NCBI GenBank assembly: GCA_023398105.1
Contig: JAEWST010000115.1
Coordinates: forward strand, 1-22,827
Direction of reading: 5' to 3'
Length of the DNA: 22,827 bases
Source of the DNA: Bacillota bacterium
Lineage (GTDB): Bacteria > Bacillota > Clostridia > Acetivibrionales > DSM-1351
In this document: piece by piece, positions 7,012 to 13,426 of the stretch
Numbering within the stretch: the first letter of the stretch is position 1
Layout: the number at the start of each line of letters is the position of its first letter
The notes under the pieces: generated by a model
What the model was told of the DNA's origin: nothing
What the model saw: the letters and a program-made list of their open reading frames with translations, nothing else
Database searches by the model: none
Position numbers and translations under genes: made by a program

Positions 7012-8667
7012 TTAGTATATTAAATCATACAGAATATTATAATCAGTTGAATCAATTATTCCATCACGGTTCAAATCAGCCTTAACATTATAATAGCCAT
7101 TAATATTGTACAAAGAATAGGTTAATATCTCTAGCGGCATAGCATCAAGATCACTTTGATCCAGTACTCCATCAGTGTTAACATCTCCTATAATTGCATT
7201 ACATAAAGGTAGATTATTTTCATACATTGACCTATCAGCAGTAAAGCTATAATTAGAGAAAGGAGCTTGTTTTATACTTTCATATACTGGATGTAATGGT
7301 AACAATTGATTATACTCATCAGCTGTTCTTAAAAAGTATTCTATTCTTGCTTCGCTACCTATGTCATCCCATGTAGCATCTATCTGCAACCAGATATCAT
7401 TAATCTGCACTATATTCCAAGCATGATTTGGTCCAGAAACAGGAATATTTGTTATACCTGCCTTATCCAACAATAAAGTCATGGCTAATGCATAGCCCTC
7501 ACAGACCGTCTTATTATTGAGAAATACTGAAGGTATACAATGATTTTTACCGGCATACATATTATCGTAATCATACGATACCCTATTTGAAACATAATCA
7601 TATAGTGCTTTGATTTTTTCATAATTAGTCATATTATCTTCGATGAAGCTATCCACAGCATATTGAACCTCTTCATTTACTAAAGATATAACGACGGGCT
7701 GGTTCTGAAAATTCTCCAAGTATTCTTGAAATACAGATTTAATATCGGAGTTCCAATTAATATATTCTGCTCGTGTTGATATGTTGTTAATGGAGGTTAA
7801 TGCACAACCATTAAAACAGTTTTTTTCTATGGTAGTAATATTTGCTGTTAAATTTATATTTTGCAAAAAAGCTACGTTAATAAATGATGAAGCAGATAAT
7901 GTTGTAACACTAGAGGGAATAGTAAAATCAGTTGCATTTTTTTTGGAAGGATACCATAAGAGAATTGTCTTATCACTATTATAAAGGACTCCATCTTCAC
8001 ATGAGTAGTTTGCATTACCTTGCATAACTTGTATGTTGGTTAAGTTCGGAAAAACCGTAGAAAACATCTCACTATTTTCAGTGTTTATATAACCTGTATA
8101 ATATGATGGAATTCTTAATGTTTGAACATTATTGCAGACTTCTAAAGCATCAATGTTGAACTCTTCAAAGGTACTGGGAAATTCAAATACTTGCGTTGAA
8201 TTCATCTGAGGATATCTCATTAATATTGTTTGTGCTTTGTTATACAGGATACCATTTATATCGCAATAATTTGCATTTGCAGGATCTACCTCAATAGCCG
8301 TCAAGTTATCCATTTGCTGAAATGGTGAATCTCCTATAACAGTTATATTGGCACCTATGTTTATTTGGGTTATACTATTATTATTAGCAAATGCTGTCGA
8401 AGGTATTTGCGAAATAGTATAAATGTTATTATTTGCCGTAAGCTCAGATGGTATTGTTATTTGACTGTCGCTGCCTAAATAGACATATATTGTACCATCG
8501 TTATTAAACTTCCATAAACCATCATCAGAAGTAAATATGGCTGCTTCACATATATTATTTGTTTGGAAGCCCAAATTAATAATTCCATTATTATTAAGGA
8601 ATCCTAAAGCAGCAAGAATTGCAAAAGAAAATACTACAAATTTAACTTTTTTAATTACTTTTTTCAT
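7012..8667 (-). CDS. Secreted LRR/transglutaminase-like protein with C-terminal dockerin
   Basis: This 551-residue exported protein begins with a lysine-rich signal peptide and hydrophobic core (residues 1-27, cleavage perhaps near 42). Residues about 45-300 carry BspA-type leucine-rich repeats (SEL...ISQIPSTAF, IPSSVTTLSASSF). A transglutaminase-like/protease domain (about 335-460) has the triad C389 (TVCEGYA), H415 (NHAWNIV) and D430 (IDATWDD). A type I dockerin at 491-551 has two calcium loops, DVNTDGVLDQSD and DLNRDGIIDSTD. A dockerin implies attachment to a cohesin scaffoldin, so the protein may ride on a cellulosome. The LRR and catalytic combination suggests protein or peptide targets rather than cellulose; the exact substrate is unknown. 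AAGGAGA sits 6 bases before the ATG. Confidence 0.88.
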   Translation of the reverse strand: MKKVIKKVKFVVFSFAILAALGFLNNNGIINLGFQTNNICEAAIFTSDDGLWKFNNDGTIYVYLGSDSQITIPSELTANNNIYTISQIPSTAFANNNSITQINIGANITVIGDSPFQQMDNLTAIEVDPANANYCDINGILYNKAQTILMRYPQMNSTQVFEFPSTFEEFNIDALEVCNNVQTLRIPSYYTGYINTENSEMFSTVFPNLTNIQVMQGNANYSCEDGVLYNSDKTILLWYPSKKNATDFTIPSSVTTLSASSFINVAFLQNINLTANITTIEKNCFNGCALTSINNISTRAEYINWNSDIKSVFQEYLENFQNQPVVISLVNEEVQYAVDSFIEDNMTNYEKIKALYDYVSNRVSYDYDNMYAGKNHCIPSVFLNNKTVCEGYALAMTLLLDKAGITNIPVSGPNHAWNIVQINDIWLQIDATWDDIGSEARIEYFLRTADEYNQLLPLHPVYESIKQAPFSNYSFTADRSMYENNLPLCNAIIGDVNTDGVLDQSDLDAMPLEILTYSLYNINGYYNVKADLNRDGIIDSTDYNILYDLIY

Positions 8668-8857
8668 TTTGTGTCTCCTTATTTATTTAAAATTAAACAA
8701 CTTGTACCATTATAATCAATATTTACATAAGTATCAAGAGTAAACCTGCACAAAATGCACAAAATACGTCAACAAGTTCATTAATTATTTGTAAAAAAGA
8801 GATTATATTGTTGTGATTTATCTTTACCTAGAACTAAAATGTAAATTAAAAACAAAA

Positions 8858-8901
8858 ACACACCCAAAATGTTATTTTAACTTCTAACATTTCGAGTGTA
8901 T
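8858..8901 (-). terminator. Intrinsic terminator of the transketolase operon
   Basis: Arms 8858-8874 and 8885-8901 pair almost fully, including AAATGTTA/TAACATTT and ACAC/GTGT with G-U pairs. On the minus strand the stem is followed by GTTTTTGTTTTTAATT, a clear U-tract. It lies about 65 bp beyond the end of the transketolase C-terminal subunit gene. Confidence 0.85.
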
Positions 8902-8966
8902 TTCAAGAGTATTGTATACTCGCCTTTTGTACTATAATCTACCTATTCAGTAATAGAATTCACTTA

Positions 8967-9908
8967 CTATGCAAGGAATTCTTTTATCTTCTTATAAATT
9001 CCTTCTGCATCAAGACCATATTTTACAATTAATTCCTTAGCAGGACCTGATTCGCCAAATACGTCATTCACACCTATTTTTAATACTTTTGTAGGTGCAT
9101 TTGCAGCTAAGCAATCACATACAGCACTACCTAATCCACCTATAACAGAATGTTCTTCAACAGTTACAACCTTGCCTGTTTCTTTTGCCGCTTTTATAAT
9201 TAATTCTTCATCTAATGGTTTAATTGTATGAATGTTTATTACCTTTGCGGAAATACCCTCTGCTGCTAATTTTTCAGCTGCTGCTAAACTTTCAGAGACT
9301 TCAAGACCTGTTGCGATTATAGTTAAGTCTTTTCCTTCTCTTAATACAATACCTTTTCCAAGCTCAAATTTATAGTCAGCATTATCATTAATTACAGGAA
9401 CTGCTAATCTGCCAAACCTAAGATAAACAGGTCCTTCGTGGAGATATGCAGCCTCAACTGCTGCCTTTGCCTCTATATCATCAGATGGGTTGATAACAGT
9501 CATTCCTGGTATTGTTCTCATTAATGCAATATCCTCATTACACTGGTGAGATGCACCGTCTTCACCAACTGAAATTCCTGCATGTGTAGCACCTATCTTT
9601 ACATTCAAATGTGGATAGCCAATAGAGTTACGTACCTGTTCAAATGCACGTCCTGCTGCAAACATAGCGAAAGTACTTATAAACGGAACCTTTCCAGTTG
9701 TAGCCATACCAGCACCAATTCCAGTCATATTTGCTTCTGCAATACCGCAGTCTATGTGACGATCAGGAAACACCTTCATAAAGGTATCTGTTTTTGTTGC
9801 CCCTGCAAGGTCAGCATCTAATACCACTAAATTATCATATTTGGCTCCCAATTCTGCCAATGCTTTTCCATAGCTTTCTCTTGTAGCAATTTTCTTTATT
9901 TCTGACAT
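8967..9908 (-). CDS. Transketolase, C-terminal subunit
   Basis: This 313-residue protein holds the pyrimidine-binding and C-terminal domains of a split transketolase. Recognisable parts are the DADLAGATKTDTF segment near residue 32, the EDGASHQCNEDIALMRTIPGM stretch (about 116-136) and the C-terminal regulatory domain beginning near residue 190 (LTIIATGLEVSESLAAAEKL). With the N-terminal subunit encoded just upstream it transfers two-carbon ketol units between sugar phosphates in the non-oxidative pentose phosphate pathway. The ATG at 9908 lies inside the end of the upstream gene, a 13-base overlap with AGGTGAAGAG before it, so translation is coupled. A strong terminator follows at 8858-8901. 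Confidence 0.96.
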   Translation of the reverse strand: MSEIKKIATRESYGKALAELGAKYDNLVVLDADLAGATKTDTFMKVFPDRHIDCGIAEANMTGIGAGMATTGKVPFISTFAMFAAGRAFEQVRNSIGYPHLNVKIGATHAGISVGEDGASHQCNEDIALMRTIPGMTVINPSDDIEAKAAVEAAYLHEGPVYLRFGRLAVPVINDNADYKFELGKGIVLREGKDLTIIATGLEVSESLAAAEKLAAEGISAKVINIHTIKPLDEELIIKAAKETGKVVTVEEHSVIGGLGSAVCDCLAANAPTKVLKIGVNDVFGESGPAKELIVKYGLDAEGIYKKIKEFLA

Positions 9909-10744
9909 AGCTCTTCACCTGCTTTCTCCAATTCTTTCATTGCAATTTCGAATTCCTCATCATTTGGAGCTTTTCCATGCCATCCTGCTTTATTTTGCAT
10001 AAATGAAACGCCTTTTCCTTTAACGCTTTTTGCAATAATTGCTGTTGGCATGCCTTTTGTCTCTCTAGCTTCTTTAAAAGCTGCTTCTAATGAATCAAAA
10101 TCATTTGCATCTGCATTAATTACATGGAAATTGAAGGCTTCAAATTTCTTATCAATAGGATATGGAGAACACACATCACTAATAGCACCATCTATTTGCA
10201 GATTGTTATTATCAACAATTACTACTAAATTGTCTAACTTTCTATGTCCAGCGAACATTGCAGCTTCCCATATCTGACCTTCCTGAAGCTCTCCGTCTCC
10301 TGTAAGTGCATAAACACGATGGCTCTTATCGTCCATTTTTGCAGAAAGTGCCATTCCAACTGCTGCGGAAAGACCTTGTCCCAATGAACCACTTGACATA
10401 TCTACTCCTGGAATATGCTTCATATCTGGGTGTCCTTGAAGGTAAGAGCCCACATGACGCAAAGTTTTAAGATCTTCTACTGGGAAATATCCTCTATTCG
10501 CTAATGTAGAATAAAGACCTGGAGCTACATGTCCTTTTGACAAAACAAAACGATCTCTATCTTCTTTTTTTGGGTCTTTAGGGTCAATATTCATTTCTTT
10601 AAAATAGAGATAAGTGAAAATATCTGCTGCTGACAAAGAGCCACCTGGATGTCCACTCTTTGCACTATGCACAGCTGTTACAATACCTTTGCGAACTTCA
10701 TTTGCCACTTTTAGCAATTCTAATTTTTCCATATATATGTCCAT
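9896..10744 (-). CDS. Transketolase, N-terminal subunit
   Basis: This 282-residue thiamine-diphosphate-binding half of transketolase has SGHPGGSLSAADIF (about 30-43), GHVAPGLYSTLA (about 70-81) and the TPP motif from GDGELQEGQIWEA to VDNNNLQIDG (about 149-186). Split transketolases are normal in clostridia and archaea and work as heterodimers with the C-terminal subunit encoded next to it. Start choice is uncertain: ATG 10744 and ATG 10732 both lack a nearby ribosome-binding site, while a perfect AGGAGGTG lies about 40 bases upstream near 10783-10790 with no ATG, GTG or TTG at the proper distance. The frame is open between that site and 10744. Confidence 0.95.
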   Translation of the reverse strand: MDIYMEKLELLKVANEVRKGIVTAVHSAKSGHPGGSLSAADIFTYLYFKEMNIDPKDPKKEDRDRFVLSKGHVAPGLYSTLANRGYFPVEDLKTLRHVGSYLQGHPDMKHIPGVDMSSGSLGQGLSAAVGMALSAKMDDKSHRVYALTGDGELQEGQIWEAAMFAGHRKLDNLVVIVDNNNLQIDGAISDVCSPYPIDKKFEAFNFHVINADANDFDSLEAAFKEARETKGMPTAIIAKSVKGKGVSFMQNKAGWHGKAPNDEEFEIAMKELEKAGEELCQK

Positions 10745-10956
10745 ATCTGTTATTTTACATAAAATAATGATACGAACTAAGCACCTCCTGTTAAAAGATT
10801 TTGCAATTCTTTAAGCTATATATTCCTTATATTACTATTTAGTATAATAACATTAATATATGCTATCAAACAATACCTAAAGTAAAAATTCAAGTGGTGA
10901 AAAGCATAGATAAAACCAAATAAGTTTATCTTTTTCTATATGTAATATGTTTTACT

Positions 10957-10992
10957 TTATAACGAGGCAAGAAAATGCCACCTACTTTTATA
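10957..10992 (-). repeat. 36-bp dispersed repeat, copy B (inverted)
   Basis: This is the reverse complement of copies A and C, with 32 of 36 bases matching. It begins TTATAACGAGGCAAGAAAATG, cut here to its first part, and continues into an arm that makes a GCCAC/GTGGC hairpin with the adjoining bases (10977-10998). It lies beyond the 3' end of hgcB and is in inverted orientation to copy C upstream of hgcA, so the two bracket hgcBA. Confidence 0.82.
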
Positions 10993-11064
10993 AGTGGCCG
11001 GTATTGCTTTTGTTTTCAGACGGTAAGAATATCTCATGCCTCGCCTACACGCCGCTTATGTAAT

Positions 11065-11143
11065 AGCTCGAAAAATGCGAAGTTTACATTTCGCACATTC
11101 ATCGTTCACTTCGCATTTTGAACACAAGGTGCATTTTTGAGCT
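11065..11143. repeat. Nested, mutually exclusive inverted repeats
   Basis: A 12-bp perfect inverted repeat pairs AAAATGCGAAGT (11072-11083) with ACTTCGCATTTT (11108-11119). The left arm can instead pair further out: AGCTCGAAAAATGC (11065-11078) with GCATTTTTGAGCT (11131-11143), with one extra base on the left. Both cannot form together. No riboswitch or small RNA family is recognised. It may be part of the same dispersed element as copy B. Confidence 0.6.
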
Positions 11144-11202
11144 TGTATAAATTTTTGTACATTGAAAAATTTCATTTTGAATCTAGGCGTTATAATATTA
11201 GA

Positions 11203-11505
11203 TTAGCAACATCCACCGCTGCTATTACCCCCTGAACAATCGCAGTTTGGTTCACTTCCTGTAAGCCATCCATTGATAATTGCTGTAGCACAACCCACAC
11301 CAGGATTTACTGCTAATGCATTAAATGGACAATTCTTTGCACAAGCTCCACATTCCATGCATCTATCCTTGCTTATAATTTCTGACTTACCATTATTAAA
11401 ACCAAATACCTTATGAGGACATACCTCTATACATCTTTTACATCCCGTACATTTATTAGCATTAAACATTAGTGTGGCTACATTCTTTAAATACTTATGT
11501 TCCAT
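11203..11505 (-). CDS. hgcB: HgcB, 2[4Fe-4S] ferredoxin for mercury methylation
   Basis: HgcB is a small ferredoxin that reduces the corrinoid protein HgcA and is thought to handle Hg(II) through its cysteines during methylmercury formation. The 100-residue sequence has two CxxCxxCxxxCP motifs (C19-C29 and C49-C59), then the HgcB-typical GVGCATAIINGWLTG segment with Cys72, and a C-terminal vicinal pair Cys99-Cys100 preceded by Cys88 and Cys90. These tail cysteines separate HgcB from ordinary ferredoxins. A GAGGAGG site lies 7 bases before the ATG, and the gene starts 12 bases after the hgcA stop, so it is the last gene of arsR-hgcA-hgcB. Confidence 0.95.
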   Translation of the reverse strand: MEHKYLKNVATLMFNANKCTGCKRCIEVCPHKVFGFNNGKSEIISKDRCMECGACAKNCPFNALAVNPGVGCATAIINGWLTGSEPNCDCSGGNSSGGCC

Positions 11506-11517
11506 ACCTATACCTCC

Positions 11518-12720
11518 TCAAAGTTTCACAAAGCTGTTAACTAATAGCAAAAGAATTCCAATGCCTATTGTTACAATGATTATAGGAATAGCTTTTTTCA
11601 TTTCCTTTAAAACACCTGAAAATGAGGTATACGTTGAAGAACCTGTAAAATTCATCGCATAAAATGCTGATATTGATGGTAATACAAGAAAATACCCAAA
11701 TTCTTTTATTATACCAAATACGGGATTATTAAATCCTCCATTTAATAGTATAACTATTAAAGTCCATATTAGACCCATAAGCCAACCCTTCCACGCAAAA
11801 GCCGTTCCCGGAATCCAAGGGAGTAGAACAGGAGTTAATACACAACCAATTATTAGTGCACCCCCATATGCATAAAAATCTATGACCCCAAAAGGGTTGA
11901 CTACAAAGAGGTTCAATAAAAATAAAATTCCAAATATAATTAGTGAAATCTTTATTGTAGGTACTAACTCCATAGGGGTTAGTACTAAACGGTCTAACAT
12001 AGTAAATTTTACAACTCGCATTTCATCAGTTGCATTCATGCCAGAACTGATAAACTGTTCTACATCATTTGCTCTAACTGGACCATATATTATCTTAAAC
12101 CCAGTACTTTTTGTCACCTCATGAGCACTAACTCCTGGAGCACCTAATTGTGGTAATATTAATGTTCTGTGAGATACTATTGAGGAAAGTTTTGTTTTGC
12201 CGATTCGATTAATGAGTTCTTTAGTTCCAAATGTCCCCTTTCCTGCAGCACACCAAACATTTATCCCCTTTGTGTCAAGAACCAAAACCCATACATTAAG
12301 TCCTTCAAGTTCCTTTCTAAGCGAATCAAATGTTAGTTTATAGTTAGCAGTTACCAAAACATTAGAATCTTTATCAGGTGTTCCTATTGCATAAATACCA
12401 GGGTTTACTTTATAGTTCATCCTACCAATACCCCATCGAACTTTCCAGGTTCCTAATGTATCTTTTAAAGCTAATTGAGTTGATACTTGTGGTACAATAC
12501 CTACTTCAGTTTCTAATTCCTCAATTACCCAATAGTCCTTTTTGCTATATTGTGTTATTTGTTTACTGGAACAATTTTCGCTGCCACTACAACAACATGA
12601 TTTAGTATTTTCTTTAGCGGTCAGCAAATCTGATTGATTCGGTACTCTGACTTTAGCTTTAACCCTAACTGTTTTGGATTTCGAATTATTACTACAGCAG
12701 TTTTTATTTTCCAAATTCAT
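11518..12720 (-). CDS. hgcA: HgcA, corrinoid protein for mercury methylation
   Basis: HgcA transfers a methyl group from its cobalamin cofactor to Hg(II). The diagnostic cap-helix motif NVWCAAGK is at residues 154-161, with Cys157 the expected lower-axial cobalt ligand. The corrinoid-binding domain spans about 65-240 (including LGAPGVSAHEV at 192-202). A C-terminal membrane domain has about five helices (256-275, 285-303, 311-327, 341-357, 377-398). The N-terminus carries an unusual cysteine-rich stretch: C8, C9, then CCCSGSENC at 42-50. Length is 400 residues. GGAGG lies only 3 bases before ATG 12720, so the in-frame TTG two codons later may be used. The neighbours hgcB and arsR fit a regulated methylation operon. 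Confidence 0.97.
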   Translation of the reverse strand: MNLENKNCCSNNSKSKTVRVKAKVRVPNQSDLLTAKENTKSCCCSGSENCSSKQITQYSKKDYWVIEELETEVGIVPQVSTQLALKDTLGTWKVRWGIGRMNYKVNPGIYAIGTPDKDSNVLVTANYKLTFDSLRKELEGLNVWVLVLDTKGINVWCAAGKGTFGTKELINRIGKTKLSSIVSHRTLILPQLGAPGVSAHEVTKSTGFKIIYGPVRANDVEQFISSGMNATDEMRVVKFTMLDRLVLTPMELVPTIKISLIIFGILFLLNLFVVNPFGVIDFYAYGGALIIGCVLTPVLLPWIPGTAFAWKGWLMGLIWTLIVILLNGGFNNPVFGIIKEFGYFLVLPSISAFYAMNFTGSSTYTSFSGVLKEMKKAIPIIIVTIGIGILLLLVNSFVKL

Positions 12721-12755
12721 ACACCTCCATTATAACCAAAGTTGTACCCGCCACC

Positions 12756-12791
12756 TATAGAAGTGGGGGACATTTTCTTGCCTCGTTATAA
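12756..12791 (+). repeat. 36-bp dispersed repeat, copy C
   Basis: This copy is identical to 1940-1975. It fills most of the arsR-hgcA gap and is inverted relative to copy B, so B and C bracket hgcB and hgcA (10957-12791). Its right end supplies the last leucine codon and the TAA stop of arsR. A CCAC/GTGG stem can form at its left end with the adjoining bases (12751-12766). Confidence 0.87.
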
Positions 12792-13097
12792 ACATTTACA
12801 ACTGTTGGAATTATCTTTATTAACTGTTGTAAGTCTTTTGATTAAGTCCATTGCTTTCTTTGCACCTTCAGTTGAAATTGAATAGAAAGTCCATTTTCCT
12901 TCATTTCTGGCAGATACAATACCACTTTGAACTAAAATCTTCATATGATGCGAAAGTGTTGATTGCCCTATATTTAACTGTTCTAGAAGGACACAAGCAC
13001 ACTTTTCTCCGCTTTGTAAAATTTCAAGAATCCATAGTCTGTTTTCATCGCAAAATGCCTTAAACACTTTTGCATTTTCTTCATGCTGGGTTTTCAT
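12786..13097 (-). CDS. ArsR/SmtB-family metalloregulator
   Basis: This 103-residue winged-helix repressor has the family recognition helix QLNIGQSTLSHHMKILVQSGIV (about 40-61, read in two parts) and the wing RNEGKWTFYSI. GEKCACVLLEQL (about 30-41) matches the arsenic-type CxC metal site in the third helix, and the tail adds SCKC, a possible extra metal ligand pair. It is the first gene before hgcA and hgcB; ArsR-type regulators are known next to hgcAB in some other methylators. The promoter contains an ArsR-like dyad (13147-13166), suggesting autoregulation and metal(loid)-responsive control of hgcAB. The inducer (arsenic, mercury or another soft metal) is not readable from sequence. Its final codons lie in the 36-bp repeat. 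Confidence 0.92.
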   Translation of the reverse strand: MKTQHEENAKVFKAFCDENRLWILEILQSGEKCACVLLEQLNIGQSTLSHHMKILVQSGIVSARNEGKWTFYSISTEGAKKAMDLIKRLTTVNKDNSNSCKCL

Positions 13098-13134
13098 AGG
13101 TTAACCTCATATCTATATTTTTCGATTTAACTTT

Positions 13135-13166
13135 ATTATATAGCTCATATCGATAAACGTCAATAT
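13135..13166 (-). promoter_or_regulatory. arsR-hgcAB promoter with ArsR-type operator
   Basis: On the minus strand, -35 TTGACG (13163-13158) and -10 TATAAT (13140-13135) are separated by exactly 17 bases, a near-consensus vegetative promoter. A 20-bp dyad ATATnGA-N6-TCnATAT (13147-13166) covers the -35 and half of the spacer, the usual position for ArsR/SmtB operators. The predicted transcription start is near 13128, about 30 bases before the arsR ATG. Confidence 0.8.
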
Positions 13167-13220
13167 ATTATAGGAATTTTTTGGATTTTGAGATACAAAT
13201 AATTGTTAATTTCTAAAATC

Positions 13221-13252
13221 AATAAAAGCCCCGTGGCCTCGGAGCTTTTATT
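13221..13252. terminator. Bidirectional hairpin terminator
   Basis: Stem AATAAAAGC/GCTTTTATT extends after one C-A mismatch into CCG/CGG around a TGGCCT loop. The stem carries its own T-rich arm on each strand. It sits between the decayed MFS gene and the arsR promoter and would insulate the arsR-hgcAB operon from upstream transcription. Confidence 0.8.
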
Positions 13253-13426
13253 GAAAAATTATAGAAAAAAAATTAAATGAAAAAAGGATTAATTCTATAA
13301 TACACCATAACTTGTAATTCTTGTATATAAATTATATGAATTTTGTGTAAACTTTTATATTTTTAACCAATTTTTAGAAATTTTTGAACTTATCACTTCA
13401 ATAACTACTTCGTATCTAACTACAAA

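Larger units (their letters stand above)
10745..11202. other. Intergenic region between hgcB and the transketolase operon
   Basis: This 458-bp stretch has no convincing gene. It holds the transketolase leader (about 10745-10860), the inverted repeat copy B (10957-10992) and a region rich in inverted repeats (10993-11145). A minus-strand frame ending in RWHFLASL crosses the repeat but looks incidental. Confidence 0.6.
13098..13426. other. Upstream region of arsR-hgcAB
   Basis: This 329-bp stretch has no gene. It contains the arsR promoter and operator (13135-13166), a perfect palindrome AGGTTAACCT over the arsR ribosome-binding site (13098-13107) and the hairpin at 13221-13252. The rest, towards the dead transporter gene, is AT-rich without visible structure. 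Confidence 0.65.

Noticed and set aside
10957..11100. Small minus-strand protein ending in RWHFLASL across repeat copy B
   Set aside because: The same tail would be encoded by every repeat copy and follows in-frame stops; it looks like incidental translation of a repeat.
1940..12791. The 36-bp repeat as CRISPR repeats
   Set aside because: Only three copies exist, kilobases apart and in both orientations, with no spacer array and no cas genes.
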